Of a stretch of 64,000 nucleotides of DNA, positions 55,973 through 64,000 are shown in pieces. Position 1 is the first letter of the stretch. Each line of letters opens with the position of its first letter. The notes beneath the pieces were generated by a model, which saw nothing but the letters and a program-made list of their open reading frames with translations, made no database searches and had not been told where the DNA came from. The translations under genes were made by a program, and so were the position numbers. The DNA is from Chryseobacterium aurantiacum (GTDB lineage: Bacteria; Bacteroidota; Bacteroidia; Flavobacteriales; Weeksellaceae). The stretch is taken from positions 248,001 through 312,000 of the forward strand of contig NZ_PXUE01000001.1 of NCBI RefSeq assembly GCF_003020585.1, written 5' to 3'.

Positions 55973-56640
55973 ATCTTTTCTAAAACGGTAATGTGATAGG
56001 ATGCCCAGTTTTTTAGGAAAGTCCTGCAAAGTAGAATATCCAGTGGCAAAAAGAATTTTCTTAAAGATTTCGGTAATCTGTGAATCGGAAAAAAAAGGAT
56101 TCCTGTTGTATTTTTAATTTTCCAACGACCTTTTGACATCTCTAAAATTTCTGAAGCGGAAAAACTATTGCCGGCATGCCAGTCCTCCTGCGGAGAAACA
56201 GTTTTTTTTCTGGTTTTCACAGGATAATCGAAAATTAAAGTTCCGGTTTCATTTAACTTCTGATAACATTCACTTAAAAATGCTTTTGTCTCATCCTTAT
56301 TTTGATGCATAATCACATGAAAACAGAAAATACAATCAAACTCATTGTGAAAAGGAATGTCCGAAATTTCTCCTAAAGCAAGGGTTTTTTCAGGTTTTTT
56401 TTGTCTGGCAACATCCAGCATTTTCTCACTGAAGTCTGTTCCATGAGTAGCAAAATTGAGCAGTCGGCCTGTTCCACATCCCAAATCCAAAACAGTGGAA
56501 TATTTTTTACCCTGAAAAAAGGACGTTAAAAACGATCTTTCCTGTTGGTCAATATATTTTCCATAGGAATTCCCGAAACGATTGTCATCATAGGATTCTG
56601 CAAGGTTACTGTAATATTCCCGGATATTTGTTTTCATCAT
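55969..56640 (-). CDS. Class I SAM-dependent methyltransferase
   Basis: 223 residues with a Rossmann-type motif I (VLDLGCGTGRLLNF), motif II-like DCIFCFHVIMH and a C-terminal hydrophobic stretch. The substrate is unknown. First gene of a three-gene operon with the VanW-family gene and acpH. It starts MMKTN; either methionine could initiate. Confidence 0.8.
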   Translation of the reverse strand: MMKTNIREYYSNLAESYDDNRFGNSYGKYIDQQERSFLTSFFQGKKYSTVLDLGCGTGRLLNFATHGTDFSEKMLDVARQKKPEKTLALGEISDIPFHNEFDCIFCFHVIMHQNKDETKAFLSECYQKLNETGTLIFDYPVKTRKKTVSPQEDWHAGNSFSASEILEMSKGRWKIKNTTGILFFPIHRLPKSLRKFFLPLDILLCRTFLKNWASYHITVLEKI

Positions 56641-56688
56641 TTAAAAATCTTCTGTTAAGATCTTTAATTTTACTGACTTCTACAATTT

Positions 56689-57819
56689 TTATTTAGATTT
56701 ATTGAGGTGAGCAGTGCCACTGCATTTTTTTCTAAATTCTGATGGAGTCATATCTGTCATCTTTTTAAAAATAGTATTAAAAGCAGTCTTTGAATTGAAG
56801 CCGGATTCAAAGGCAATTCCTAATATGGAAAGTTTTTGAAAAGAATCATCAGTAAGCATTTTCTTTGCATGTTCTACCCTGTATTTATTTACAAAATAAA
56901 AGAAGTTTTCCTGAAACCCATTATTGAGAAGATAAGAAAGCTGATGGGCATTCATCTGAACCTTGTCAGATAGTTTCAACAGATTAAGATCACCATCCAG
57001 ATAAGGTTTTTCTGTTTCCATTAAGATGATTAATCTTTGTTGTAAAGATTCAAATTCATGATCTGAAATTAGTTTTTTTCTGGATGTTTCGTCAGATTCA
57101 CTTTCCTGTTCTATAGAAAGAAGCTCTTCACGCTGGTTTTTATCTACCGGATAAATTTCCTTTTGCCGAAGTACATAATATAGTGTGCTGTAAACAATAA
57201 ATAAAAAGAGTAAATCCATCACCAGATGCTGATGCATTTTATACACAAAAGTATTGAACAGTTCATATCCAACCGTTATAATAATGGTTACAAAAAGAAG
57301 AAGACTCAGTTTGATTAGCCATTGCAGATCGATATTTTCGGTATTGGCTGAAATGGATTCTATTCTCTTTTGATGCTTTCTGATTTTAAAATAAATAAGA
57401 GCAATATATGGGAGATTATGAGAAACATCAATAAGCATTACAATACTTCGGATGACAGGGTTGTTTTCTATATTGCAAAGTAATATCCAGTAGATTACAG
57501 GAGTAATCAGACAAACGAAATCCACTCTTTTAAATCTGTAATCAGGATTGATAAAAAATACCACACTGAAAAACAGAAGAATGGGAGTGAAGATTTGCAG
57601 CGCATAAAGAAAATAGGCAAACAAGGGATGGGGCGAAATCCCACAAAAATGTAAAATATCCAGAACCCAGTAGCTAGACCACAACAAAGTAAACATCCCG
57701 AAAAAGAAGTTGGCCTTTCTGTTAACGCGCATGGGATTAATCAGTACGGCAAATGAAAGCAAGGTTAATCCTCCATAAAGCAGTACAAGCACAAACTTCT
57801 GAATATTTTCGAGTTGCAT
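56689..57819 (-). CDS. AraC family regulator with multi-pass membrane N-terminus
   Basis: 376 residues. About seven membrane helices (residues 5-220) precede a cytoplasmic linker and a C-terminal AraC-type double HTH (about 270-370, with LSDKVQMNAHQLSYLLN and IAFESGFNSKTAFNTIFKK). Membrane-embedded AraC regulators are typical of Bacteroidota, where the membrane part may sense a signal. Target genes are not known. It is 14 bases upstream-to-downstream from radA. Confidence 0.8.
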   Translation of the reverse strand: MQLENIQKFVLVLLYGGLTLLSFAVLINPMRVNRKANFFFGMFTLLWSSYWVLDILHFCGISPHPLFAYFLYALQIFTPILLFFSVVFFINPDYRFKRVDFVCLITPVIYWILLCNIENNPVIRSIVMLIDVSHNLPYIALIYFKIRKHQKRIESISANTENIDLQWLIKLSLLLFVTIIITVGYELFNTFVYKMHQHLVMDLLFLFIVYSTLYYVLRQKEIYPVDKNQREELLSIEQESESDETSRKKLISDHEFESLQQRLIILMETEKPYLDGDLNLLKLSDKVQMNAHQLSYLLNNGFQENFFYFVNKYRVEHAKKMLTDDSFQKLSILGIAFESGFNSKTAFNTIFKKMTDMTPSEFRKKCSGTAHLNKSK

Positions 57820-57832
57820 TTTTTATTTTTTT

Positions 57833-59182
57833 CTAAAAAAGTCTTTCATGGAAATCTTCAATTTTGCTTACTTCCTCAATCTTAATCCCAAATTTTCTTT
57901 TCGGAATTTTATTAAGATTAGAAACGAATATCTTTTCATATCCCAGCTTTTCAGCTTCGGTAATTCTCTGCTCAACCTGGGCAACCGGACGAATCTCTCC
58001 ACTTAATCCAATCTCTCCCGCAAAACAATAATGTTCAGAAATAGCAATATCTTCACTAGAAGAAAGTACAGATGCAATGACCGCCAAATCCAATGCAGGG
58101 TCATCAGTCTTTATTCCTCCTGTAATATTAAGGAAAACATCCTTTGCCCCAAGTTGAAAACCTGCTCTTTTTTCCAGTACCGCCAACAGCATATTCAACC
58201 TTTTTGAATCAAAGCCCGTAGAGCTTCTCTGCGGAGTACCATAAACTGCCGTACTTACCAGAGCCTGAATTTCCAAAAGCATAGGTCTGTTTCCCTCCAG
58301 AGTTACTGCAACCGAATTTCCTGAAAGTTCCTCAAATTTCTTTGTGATAAGAATTTCAGATGGATTTTTAATTTCTTTTAATCCTTGGGAGATCATTTCG
58401 TAGATTCCGATTTCAGAAGTAGATCCAAAACGATTTTTATTAGCTCTCAGCAATCTGAAAAGGTGATTTCGGTCTCCGTCAAAATTCAAAACTACATCTA
58501 CCATGTGTTCCAATACTTTGGGCCCTGCTATTTGGCCGTCTTTGGTAATGTGGCCCACCAGAAATACAGGAATGCTGTTTTCTTTGGCATATTTAATGAT
58601 CTCATTGGAACATTCCCTAATTTGAGATACTGTTCCCGGAGAACTTTCTATAAGTTGTGACTGAAGCGTCTGGATAGAATCAATGATCATAAAATCCGGT
58701 TCCAGTTTTTTGGCTTCGTGAAGAATTTTTTCCAGTGAGGTTTCTGTGAAAAGAAAACAGTTTGGGTTTTGAATATCCGTTAGCCTGTCAGCTCTCATTT
58801 TAATCTGAGAAGCACTTTCTTCCCCTGAAACATAGAAGATTTTTTTCTTCATTTTTAAGGCAAGCTGCAGCAAAAGAGTAGATTTTCCGATTCCGGGTTC
58901 ACCACCAATTAAGGTTACAGAACCTAATACAATTCCGCCTCCCAAAACACGATTCAGTTCTTCAGACGGAGTTTTTATTCTCGGTTCTTCACTGGTTTCC
59001 ACCTCGATGATATTGATGACATGTTGCTTGGTTTTTGAGAATGGTACAGCCTTGTGAGAAGTCTTTTCCACAACTTCTTCCACCAGGGTATTCCATTCTC
59101 CACAATTTTTGCATTGCCCCATCCATTGAGAATATTGTGTTCCGCAGTTTTGACAGAAATATGCCGTTTTCAGTTTTGCCAT
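57833..59182 (-). CDS. radA: DNA repair protein RadA
   Basis: 449 residues. The N-terminal zinc finger is C-x2-C...C-x2-C (CQNCGTQYSQW, CKNCGEW), followed by the RecA-like core with Walker A GEPGIGKST, the RadA-specific KNRFG motif (NKNRFGSTSE) and a Lon-protease-like C-terminal domain. It promotes branch migration in homologous recombination. Full length and intact. Confidence 0.97.
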   Translation of the reverse strand: MAKLKTAYFCQNCGTQYSQWMGQCKNCGEWNTLVEEVVEKTSHKAVPFSKTKQHVINIIEVETSEEPRIKTPSEELNRVLGGGIVLGSVTLIGGEPGIGKSTLLLQLALKMKKKIFYVSGEESASQIKMRADRLTDIQNPNCFLFTETSLEKILHEAKKLEPDFMIIDSIQTLQSQLIESSPGTVSQIRECSNEIIKYAKENSIPVFLVGHITKDGQIAGPKVLEHMVDVVLNFDGDRNHLFRLLRANKNRFGSTSEIGIYEMISQGLKEIKNPSEILITKKFEELSGNSVAVTLEGNRPMLLEIQALVSTAVYGTPQRSSTGFDSKRLNMLLAVLEKRAGFQLGAKDVFLNITGGIKTDDPALDLAVIASVLSSSEDIAISEHYCFAGEIGLSGEIRPVAQVEQRITEAEKLGYEKIFVSNLNKIPKRKFGIKIEEVSKIEDFHERLF

Positions 59183-59280
59183 ACTGCGAAGTTATAAAAA
59201 AGCATTTTTCTTTCGAGATTTAAGTGGATTTAAATATCAAAAAATAACATAGGTCAACGATAGAAATATCTTTCATATCT

Positions 59281-59288
59281 TAGCTTTG
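59281..59288 (+). promoter_or_regulatory. Putative -7 element of the yceI gene
   Basis: TAGCTTTG, an exact TAnnTTTG match, 36 bases before the start. No clear -33 TTG. Confidence 0.4.
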
Positions 59289-59323
59289 CTAAAATTAAAA
59301 TATTAATGTAAAATATAATTACA

Positions 59324-59890
59324 ATGAAAAAACTATTCTTATCCTTTGTATTCACATTTTTAAGCGTTTTCTCCTTTGCACAGAATAATTGGGAAATAGA
59401 TCCCATGCATTCTTCCGTGAATTTTACCATAAAACATATGGGAATCAGCTTTGTGCAGGGAAGATTTGATAAATTTGGAGGAACTGTTGCAACAAAAGGT
59501 ACCAGTCTGGATAATGCAGCATTTGATATAAATATTTCTACAGAAACCATCAATACAGGGGTGGAGATGAGAGATAACCACCTTAAAAGCAAAGACTTTT
59601 TTGCAGTCGGAAAATATCCTGATATGAAATTTGTAGGCACTTCTGTTGCTAAGGATAAGGGATCTTATGTATTAAACGGAAAACTGACAATAAAGGAAAC
59701 AACTAAGGATATCAGTATACCTGTAACAATGGGTGGAATAGCAAAAAATAAAGAAGGAAAAGAGGTAATGGGACTTCAGGGGAAATTTACCATCAATCGT
59801 CTTGATTATGATATCAATTATGATCCAACAGGAACAGGTATTGCAAAGGATGTTGATATTAGCGTTTATCTTGAATTGGTTAAGAAATAA
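59324..59890 (+). CDS. YceI family protein
   Basis: 188 residues with a signal peptide (MKKLFLSFVFTFLSVFSFAQ). The lipocalin-like YceI fold is shown by WEIDPMHSSVNFTIKHMG, the FDKFGGTVATKG segment and YDINYDPTGTGIAKDV. YceI proteins bind isoprenoid lipids in the periplasm. Single gene with its own terminator. Confidence 0.9.
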   Translation: MKKLFLSFVFTFLSVFSFAQNNWEIDPMHSSVNFTIKHMGISFVQGRFDKFGGTVATKGTSLDNAAFDINISTETINTGVEMRDNHLKSKDFFAVGKYPDMKFVGTSVAKDKGSYVLNGKLTIKETTKDISIPVTMGGIAKNKEGKEVMGLQGKFTINRLDYDINYDPTGTGIAKDVDISVYLELVKK

Positions 59891-59906
59891 TTTCTACATA
59901 AATAAT

Positions 59907-59943
59907 AAAAAAGGCTTTTCAAACAGTTTGAAAAGCCTTTTTT
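59907..59943. terminator. Strong bidirectional terminator
   Basis: AAAAAGGCTTTTCAAAC and its exact complement with a 2-base loop, between the convergent yceI and hydrolase-methyltransferase genes. Confidence 0.85.
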
Positions 59944-60004
59944 ATACTTAATAATTTTGTTAATGACTGGTCTATACCATTGGTGAATTTTGGGAAAGAA
60001 TAAA

Positions 60005-61705
60005 TCAGTCCGGAACATTTATTTTCCCGGAGGAAACCGTAAAAATTCCAAAATTATCAATCAGCATGCTGTCTTTTTGAACGGCATTGAAAGCCATAAT
60101 TTTGTCCAGTTCTTTCTGTGAACGTCTTCTCATAATCCAATCTTTGTTTTGATGATTATTCAAAACATAGGCGATCATTTTCAGTTGTGGATGCCAAGGC
60201 TGGCCAGTGTAAACAAGGTAGGAGTTTTTTTCTGAGAGGGAAGTCACTCCACGAATAGCTCTGCTGGCCATTTCATTGTCTCCAAAAAGTTCCAGAATAC
60301 CTGATACAATTGTAATATTAGGTTCAAAATCCAGTTTTTTATAGGTTTCAGGATCGAAACAATCGAAATTGGTAAACCTGACTTTTTGATAATTATTTTC
60401 CTTAATCACCCTTTCTCCAATTTCAATATTGGATTTTACAAATTCATTGATAACAATCTCAGCTTCCGGATATTTCTTCTTAATGTCAAATAAATAATTT
60501 CCTGTGCCGCCTGCAATATCCAGAATTTTGATAGGTCTGCCTTGCTGTTTCAGAATTTGAATATTTTGTTCTAAAAGTTGAAGTAAATGTTGTTTTCTGA
60601 TACGAATTCCTCTCCAGCCGATTGCATTGAGGTAATTTTTATCCATCATTTTTCCAAAACCGAATTTTCCACTTGGTTTATTTTGATACACATAATCCAA
60701 TGAAGCACCGGAGTCAAAGCCGTATTTTAATCCGATAGCCATTCCGTTACTTATTTTTCCGATGTTTCCCAGTGAAAGCTTTTGAAGCTTAAAATTCAGA
60801 TTATTTCCAATATTATTTTGAAGATCCTGATATTCTTTTATAGAAAATGAGTCGGGTGATAGGTTAGACTGTCTTGGAGATCTGTTGAAGCATTTTTCTG
60901 TAAAATCCACAATTTTATCATACACCTTTTCTCTTCCGGAGTCAAATAAGATACCGTGAAAGAAATCTGGCAGAACCTCATATTGTTTTAAATCTGTATC
61001 CAATTTATCATGGAAAATTTTCTGATCCTTATTGAAAACAACATGATCTTTTTCAACGGCTAAGATTAAAGTAGGGGTGTCTATAGCTTCGGCATCTTCT
61101 ACTAAACGTTTACCGGCTTTGGCGAGATCAATGAGTAATTCGGCATCAATGGATCTTGAGATCAATGGATCTGTATCGTAGGCTTTTTGTTGCTCGGGGT
61201 CATGAGTAAGCATTTTAGATTTTACATAGCTTTTGATAATCAAGCCTTTTTTTAGCTTAGTTCCCAAAGTAATCATTTCATTGGCCAGAGGAACAATAAG
61301 GTTGATCCTGAATGCCGGAGCAAGAAGAGCCATTCCTGCAATTTTAGGCGCAAAATCATGGGCCCAGGCAGAAGCAACCACTCCACCAATGCTGTTGGCA
61401 ACTACAAAAATATCCGAAATTTTTACATCATATTTTGAATAAAGAAACTTGGAAAACGAATCCAAATCCCGAACATAATCCATGAAAACAGATGAGGTTT
61501 TTGTTTTTGTAAGACCATGTCCGCGGAGGTCAAATGCGAAGATATTGTATTTTGAAAACTGTGCGGATTGAGCAATGTCATTAAGCCTTTCGGAATGCTC
61601 GTGACCACGGTGGATCATGATGATACTTTTTTGTTGTGGCTGATAATTCCATTCGCGATAAAAAATCTCATGGTTATCAAAACTCGTAAAATGTCCGCTG
61701 TTCAT
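60005..61705 (-). CDS. Bifunctional alpha/beta hydrolase / SAM-dependent methyltransferase (YnbC-like)
   Basis: 566 residues. The N-terminal half is a lysophospholipase-like alpha/beta hydrolase (IMIHRGHEHSERLN, FDLRGHGLTKT, nucleophile elbow VANSIGG). The C-terminal half is a class I methyltransferase (ILDIAGGTGNYLFDI). The length and domain order match E. coli YnbC. It is the last gene of a three-gene run with a PAP2/dual-specificity phosphatase and an SDR, 3 bases from the former. Likely acts on a lipid, but the substrate is unknown. Confidence 0.85.
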   Translation of the reverse strand: MNSGHFTSFDNHEIFYREWNYQPQQKSIIMIHRGHEHSERLNDIAQSAQFSKYNIFAFDLRGHGLTKTKTSSVFMDYVRDLDSFSKFLYSKYDVKISDIFVVANSIGGVVASAWAHDFAPKIAGMALLAPAFRINLIVPLANEMITLGTKLKKGLIIKSYVKSKMLTHDPEQQKAYDTDPLISRSIDAELLIDLAKAGKRLVEDAEAIDTPTLILAVEKDHVVFNKDQKIFHDKLDTDLKQYEVLPDFFHGILFDSGREKVYDKIVDFTEKCFNRSPRQSNLSPDSFSIKEYQDLQNNIGNNLNFKLQKLSLGNIGKISNGMAIGLKYGFDSGASLDYVYQNKPSGKFGFGKMMDKNYLNAIGWRGIRIRKQHLLQLLEQNIQILKQQGRPIKILDIAGGTGNYLFDIKKKYPEAEIVINEFVKSNIEIGERVIKENNYQKVRFTNFDCFDPETYKKLDFEPNITIVSGILELFGDNEMASRAIRGVTSLSEKNSYLVYTGQPWHPQLKMIAYVLNNHQNKDWIMRRRSQKELDKIMAFNAVQKDSMLIDNFGIFTVSSGKINVPD

Positions 61706-61708
61706 AGT

Positions 61709-63010
61709 TTAATTTTTTTTCAAAAAATCCTGCAGATAAGAATGAATGATCATATTCTTGTTGCTGGTTTTCATTATGGTTATTGCTTCCTCTAAAGGTA
61801 AAGATAAAATATTTTTGATAACTAAAATTCCAATAACAGAACTTCTGGTAAAGCCCATCGTACAATGAATTAGAATCTTCCCATCTTTTGGAAGGTGTTT
61901 ATATTGGTTAGAAATTTCAGCAATCAGTCTTTGGGTATCCTCAATATCAAAGCTTCCAATATCCAGAATAGGATGAAAATGATAAGAGGATTGCTCTTTT
62001 AATAATGATATTTCCTCCATTTCAGGGGATAAATCATAGACGAAAGTGTTTTTATTAATCTTCAATCGTTCAACAATATTACGATCAGGCCTTGATGAAA
62101 TATAGAGATGGGGAATAGGTCCAGCAGGGTTTTTGTTTTTCCTTAAAAATTTCCAAAATCCCCGATACATTAAAAGATATGGTGTATAAAATATTTTTTT
62201 TATCCACGTCATGTTTCCATTTTGATCCTTCAAAAAGTAAATATTATTTTTTTGATAATGATATCCAATGGAAAAAGTCATTAAAGCCGGCCATAGTAAA
62301 ATGAATCCGGGATACCCTGAAAATTGATTCAACAATAGGGCGAACAAAATAAATATCCAGCTTGATAAAAAATAATAATTGGCAACTTGAAAATTTCTGT
62401 ATCGGAAGTCTTTTTTACGGTAAGGAAAGATAATAAAACTGATATGGGCAGCTAAACTTCCTGTTATGACGTCAATGAAATGATGCTGATAAGTCGTTAA
62501 TGTGGAAGCTCCCAAAAGAATAAGCCAAAGCATAATAAAAAACTTTCCTTTTTTTCTATTTCTGAAAACAGTCCAAAAAATAAAGGCATAAGCAATATGT
62601 AAGGAAGGGGCCTGGTTAAAAGGAGAATCAAAAGTCTTTAAAAACTGAAAAGAATATCCCAAAAAAGGATTGTTAGTTTCAGGTTTGGGAAGAGAGAATT
62701 GTAAGGGAAATAAAAAAAAGCAAATTCCGGAAAGAATGGTTACGAAAATCATTCTTTGTGTTAAATTCTTAAGCTGTTCCTTGCTTTTACAGAGAAAAAA
62801 TACCACGCAGAAAAACAATCCGCTTGTCATATATGGAATAATTGTCCATGGAATGAAAGGTATATATTTTTCAAAATCAAAAATGAATGATGGAACCTCC
62901 GCCAATGTTGAAATATACCATGCCGTATAATTGTACACCAACATGAATACAACGGAACAAAGAATCAGTGCATAAATCTTTTGCTTTATTTTTAATCGTT
63001 TTTCATCCAT
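61709..63010 (-). CDS. Phosphatase PAP2 / dual-specificity phosphatase membrane protein (YnbD-like)
   Basis: About 433 residues from the ATG at 63008-63010 (an upstream in-frame ATG at 63079 would overlap the SDR gene more). The N-terminal part has several membrane helices with PAP2-type segments (PSLHIAYAFIFW, TTYQHHFIDVITG). The C-terminal ~150 residues are a dual-specificity phosphatase with the HCx5R motif HCTMGFTRSS. It resembles E. coli YnbD. It overlaps the SDR gene by 19 bases. Confidence 0.8.
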   Translation of the reverse strand: MDEKRLKIKQKIYALILCSVVFMLVYNYTAWYISTLAEVPSFIFDFEKYIPFIPWTIIPYMTSGLFFCVVFFLCKSKEQLKNLTQRMIFVTILSGICFFLFPLQFSLPKPETNNPFLGYSFQFLKTFDSPFNQAPSLHIAYAFIFWTVFRNRKKGKFFIMLWLILLGASTLTTYQHHFIDVITGSLAAHISFIIFPYRKKDFRYRNFQVANYYFLSSWIFILFALLLNQFSGYPGFILLWPALMTFSIGYHYQKNNIYFLKDQNGNMTWIKKIFYTPYLLMYRGFWKFLRKNKNPAGPIPHLYISSRPDRNIVERLKINKNTFVYDLSPEMEEISLLKEQSSYHFHPILDIGSFDIEDTQRLIAEISNQYKHLPKDGKILIHCTMGFTRSSVIGILVIKNILSLPLEEAITIMKTSNKNMIIHSYLQDFLKKN

Positions 63011-63747
63011 TTGGCTTTTCTGAACATGATTATATTTAATAAAGAAGAGGGAAGTAGGGATAACGATCTCATCATCCATTTCATTTTTGTTGGGAAAATA
63101 ATTAACCTCTCTTTGTTTTCAATAGCTTCGGAAATAATATAAGTGGCTGTTTCCAGATTAGTAAGGAAAGGTTTTTTATTTAAATCATTTTGGTTTAGCT
63201 GCCTTAGTTTTTCGGTATCTACATATCCGGGAGCAATAGTGGTAATGGAAATTCCAAAAGGCTTCAATGCGCGGCGGTATGCCTCAGCAATCTGTATCAC
63301 AGATCTTTTCGTCTTAGTATAAAGGCTGGAGTTTTCATAGTCTAATATCCCCGAAACTGAAGCTATAACTGCTATGCTTCCATTTTTTTGATTTTTCATT
63401 GCTTTTCTGGCTGCCTCAAAGCAATTAACAGTCCCTAAAATATTGGTCTGAAGCATTTCTTCTGCTTCTTCATAGGAAATCTTTTCTGCCACATCTTCAG
63501 CATAGCTCCCAGCACAGTTAATAAAAATATCCAGTTTTTTTTTATCCATCAGAAAAGACTCTAATGCAGATGAAATGGAATTCATCTCACAAACATCTGC
63601 CTGATATGCCTGTAAATTATTAAAGCTGTTCTCCTGTATTTTTGCAAGGTTTCTTCCACAGATTCCTACACAGTATCCTTTTGAAAGATAGTGCTTGGCC
63701 AGAGAATAGCCGATGCCTGAGGTTCCGCCTGCAATAAAAACATTCAT
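62992..63747 (-). CDS. SDR family NAD(P)-dependent oxidoreductase
   Basis: 251 residues. The Rossmann glycine motif GGTSGIGYSLA is at the N-terminus, NCAG follows, and the catalytic Y-x3-K is in YTKTKRSVIQ. Its stop overlaps the next gene by 19 bases, so it is first in the YnbD/YnbC-like operon. The substrate is unknown, perhaps a lipid ketone. Confidence 0.85.
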   Translation of the reverse strand: MNVFIAGGTSGIGYSLAKHYLSKGYCVGICGRNLAKIQENSFNNLQAYQADVCEMNSISSALESFLMDKKKLDIFINCAGSYAEDVAEKISYEEAEEMLQTNILGTVNCFEAARKAMKNQKNGSIAVIASVSGILDYENSSLYTKTKRSVIQIAEAYRRALKPFGISITTIAPGYVDTEKLRQLNQNDLNKKPFLTNLETATYIISEAIENKERLIIFPTKMKWMMRSLSLLPSSLLNIIMFRKAKWMKND

Positions 63748-63829
63748 GGGTATTTTGTGATTTTCAATTTTATGTAAAAATAAATTTTAAAAGTGAAAGT
63801 AGGATAATGGGAGGGATTTATTATCAAAG

Positions 63830-64000
63830 CTGTTTAAACTTTTTTATTAAACCACAAAAGATATACAAAAGCTTTTTAAACACTTAAGCTATTTAAGTGA
63901 TATACTTTGTGTACAAGGAAGGACACTCAAGTTTTGTTGAAAATCAAAGATTTTCATCTTATGTGAACTTAATTGTGCAGTATTTCCTTACGCTTTCTAA
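63830..64000. repeat. Palindrome-rich intergenic sequence, cut by the window end
   Basis: It holds ACTTAAGCTATTTAAGT (63881-63897) and GAAAATCAAAGATTTTC (63940-63956), two hairpins, in an AT-rich gap upstream of the SDR gene. The look is of a dispersed intergenic repeat; only one copy is in this window, so that is not proven. Confidence 0.3.

Overview
The window looks like chromosomal DNA of a Chryseobacterium-type member of the Flavobacteriia (Bacteroidota). The evidence is AT-rich intergenic DNA, several proteins with C-terminal type IX secretion (T9SS) sorting domains, an outer-membrane beta-barrel protein, B1-type metallo-beta-lactamase, DUF-family proteins typical of flavobacteria, scattered TAnnTTTG promoter-like boxes, and a small double-glycine 'bacteriocin-like' peptide of the kind common in Chryseobacterium. 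No rRNA, tRNA, transposase, integrase or CRISPR array was found. Most genes lie on the minus strand.

Layout. 1-7.2 kb: 3' end of an outer-membrane beta-barrel gene, a T9SS cargo protein, ribB under an FMN riboswitch, a three-gene membrane operon (DUF2157, DUF4401, GDYXXLXY), a frameshifted DUF2200 gene and a lipoprotein B1 metallo-beta-lactamase. 7.2-7.4 kb: an AT-rich gap with five exact DnaA-box matches. 7.4-22.7 kb: small housekeeping-like and hypothetical genes (DinB, tautomerase, serine hydrolase, VOC, DHFR-like, NAGPA, DUF1801, Nudix, DUF2461) and three proteins with HEXXH-type zinc-protease motifs. 22.7-23.6 kb: a long gap with a strongly folding candidate small RNA, then a small XRE-type regulator.

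23.6-35.9 kb is an accessory block downstream of groEL. It carries an ATPase-plus-partner pair that resembles a defence module, a HEPN-like protein, two alpha/beta hydrolases, an S41 protease, an HNH endonuclease, a beta-propeller T9SS protein and a possible NTF2-fold immunity protein. Between these passengers lie four partial, variously decayed copies of the groEL 3' end with its terminator (at 26.2, 27.0, 32.5 and 35.1 kb), all in the orientation of the intact groEL at 35.95-37.58 kb. The simplest reading is repeated insertion of DNA at the 3' end of groEL, although no recombinase is visible. The block also holds a GC-rich array of about 16 degenerate units with a 21-22 bp period and recurring boundary motifs around single genes.

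36-64 kb returns to a core-like layout: groES-groEL, a bacteriocin-like peptide, a dicarboxylate/amino-acid symporter and a CitMHS citrate-type transporter next to a LytS/LytTR two-component system, an M1 peptidase/HupE/S8 protease/DUF6702 group, a secreted repeat-containing surface protein, ACP phosphodiesterase/VanW/methyltransferase, an AraC regulator, radA, yceI, and a lipid-metabolism-like group (SDR, PAP2/dual-specificity phosphatase, hydrolase-methyltransferase fusion) resembling E. coli ynbC/ynbD.
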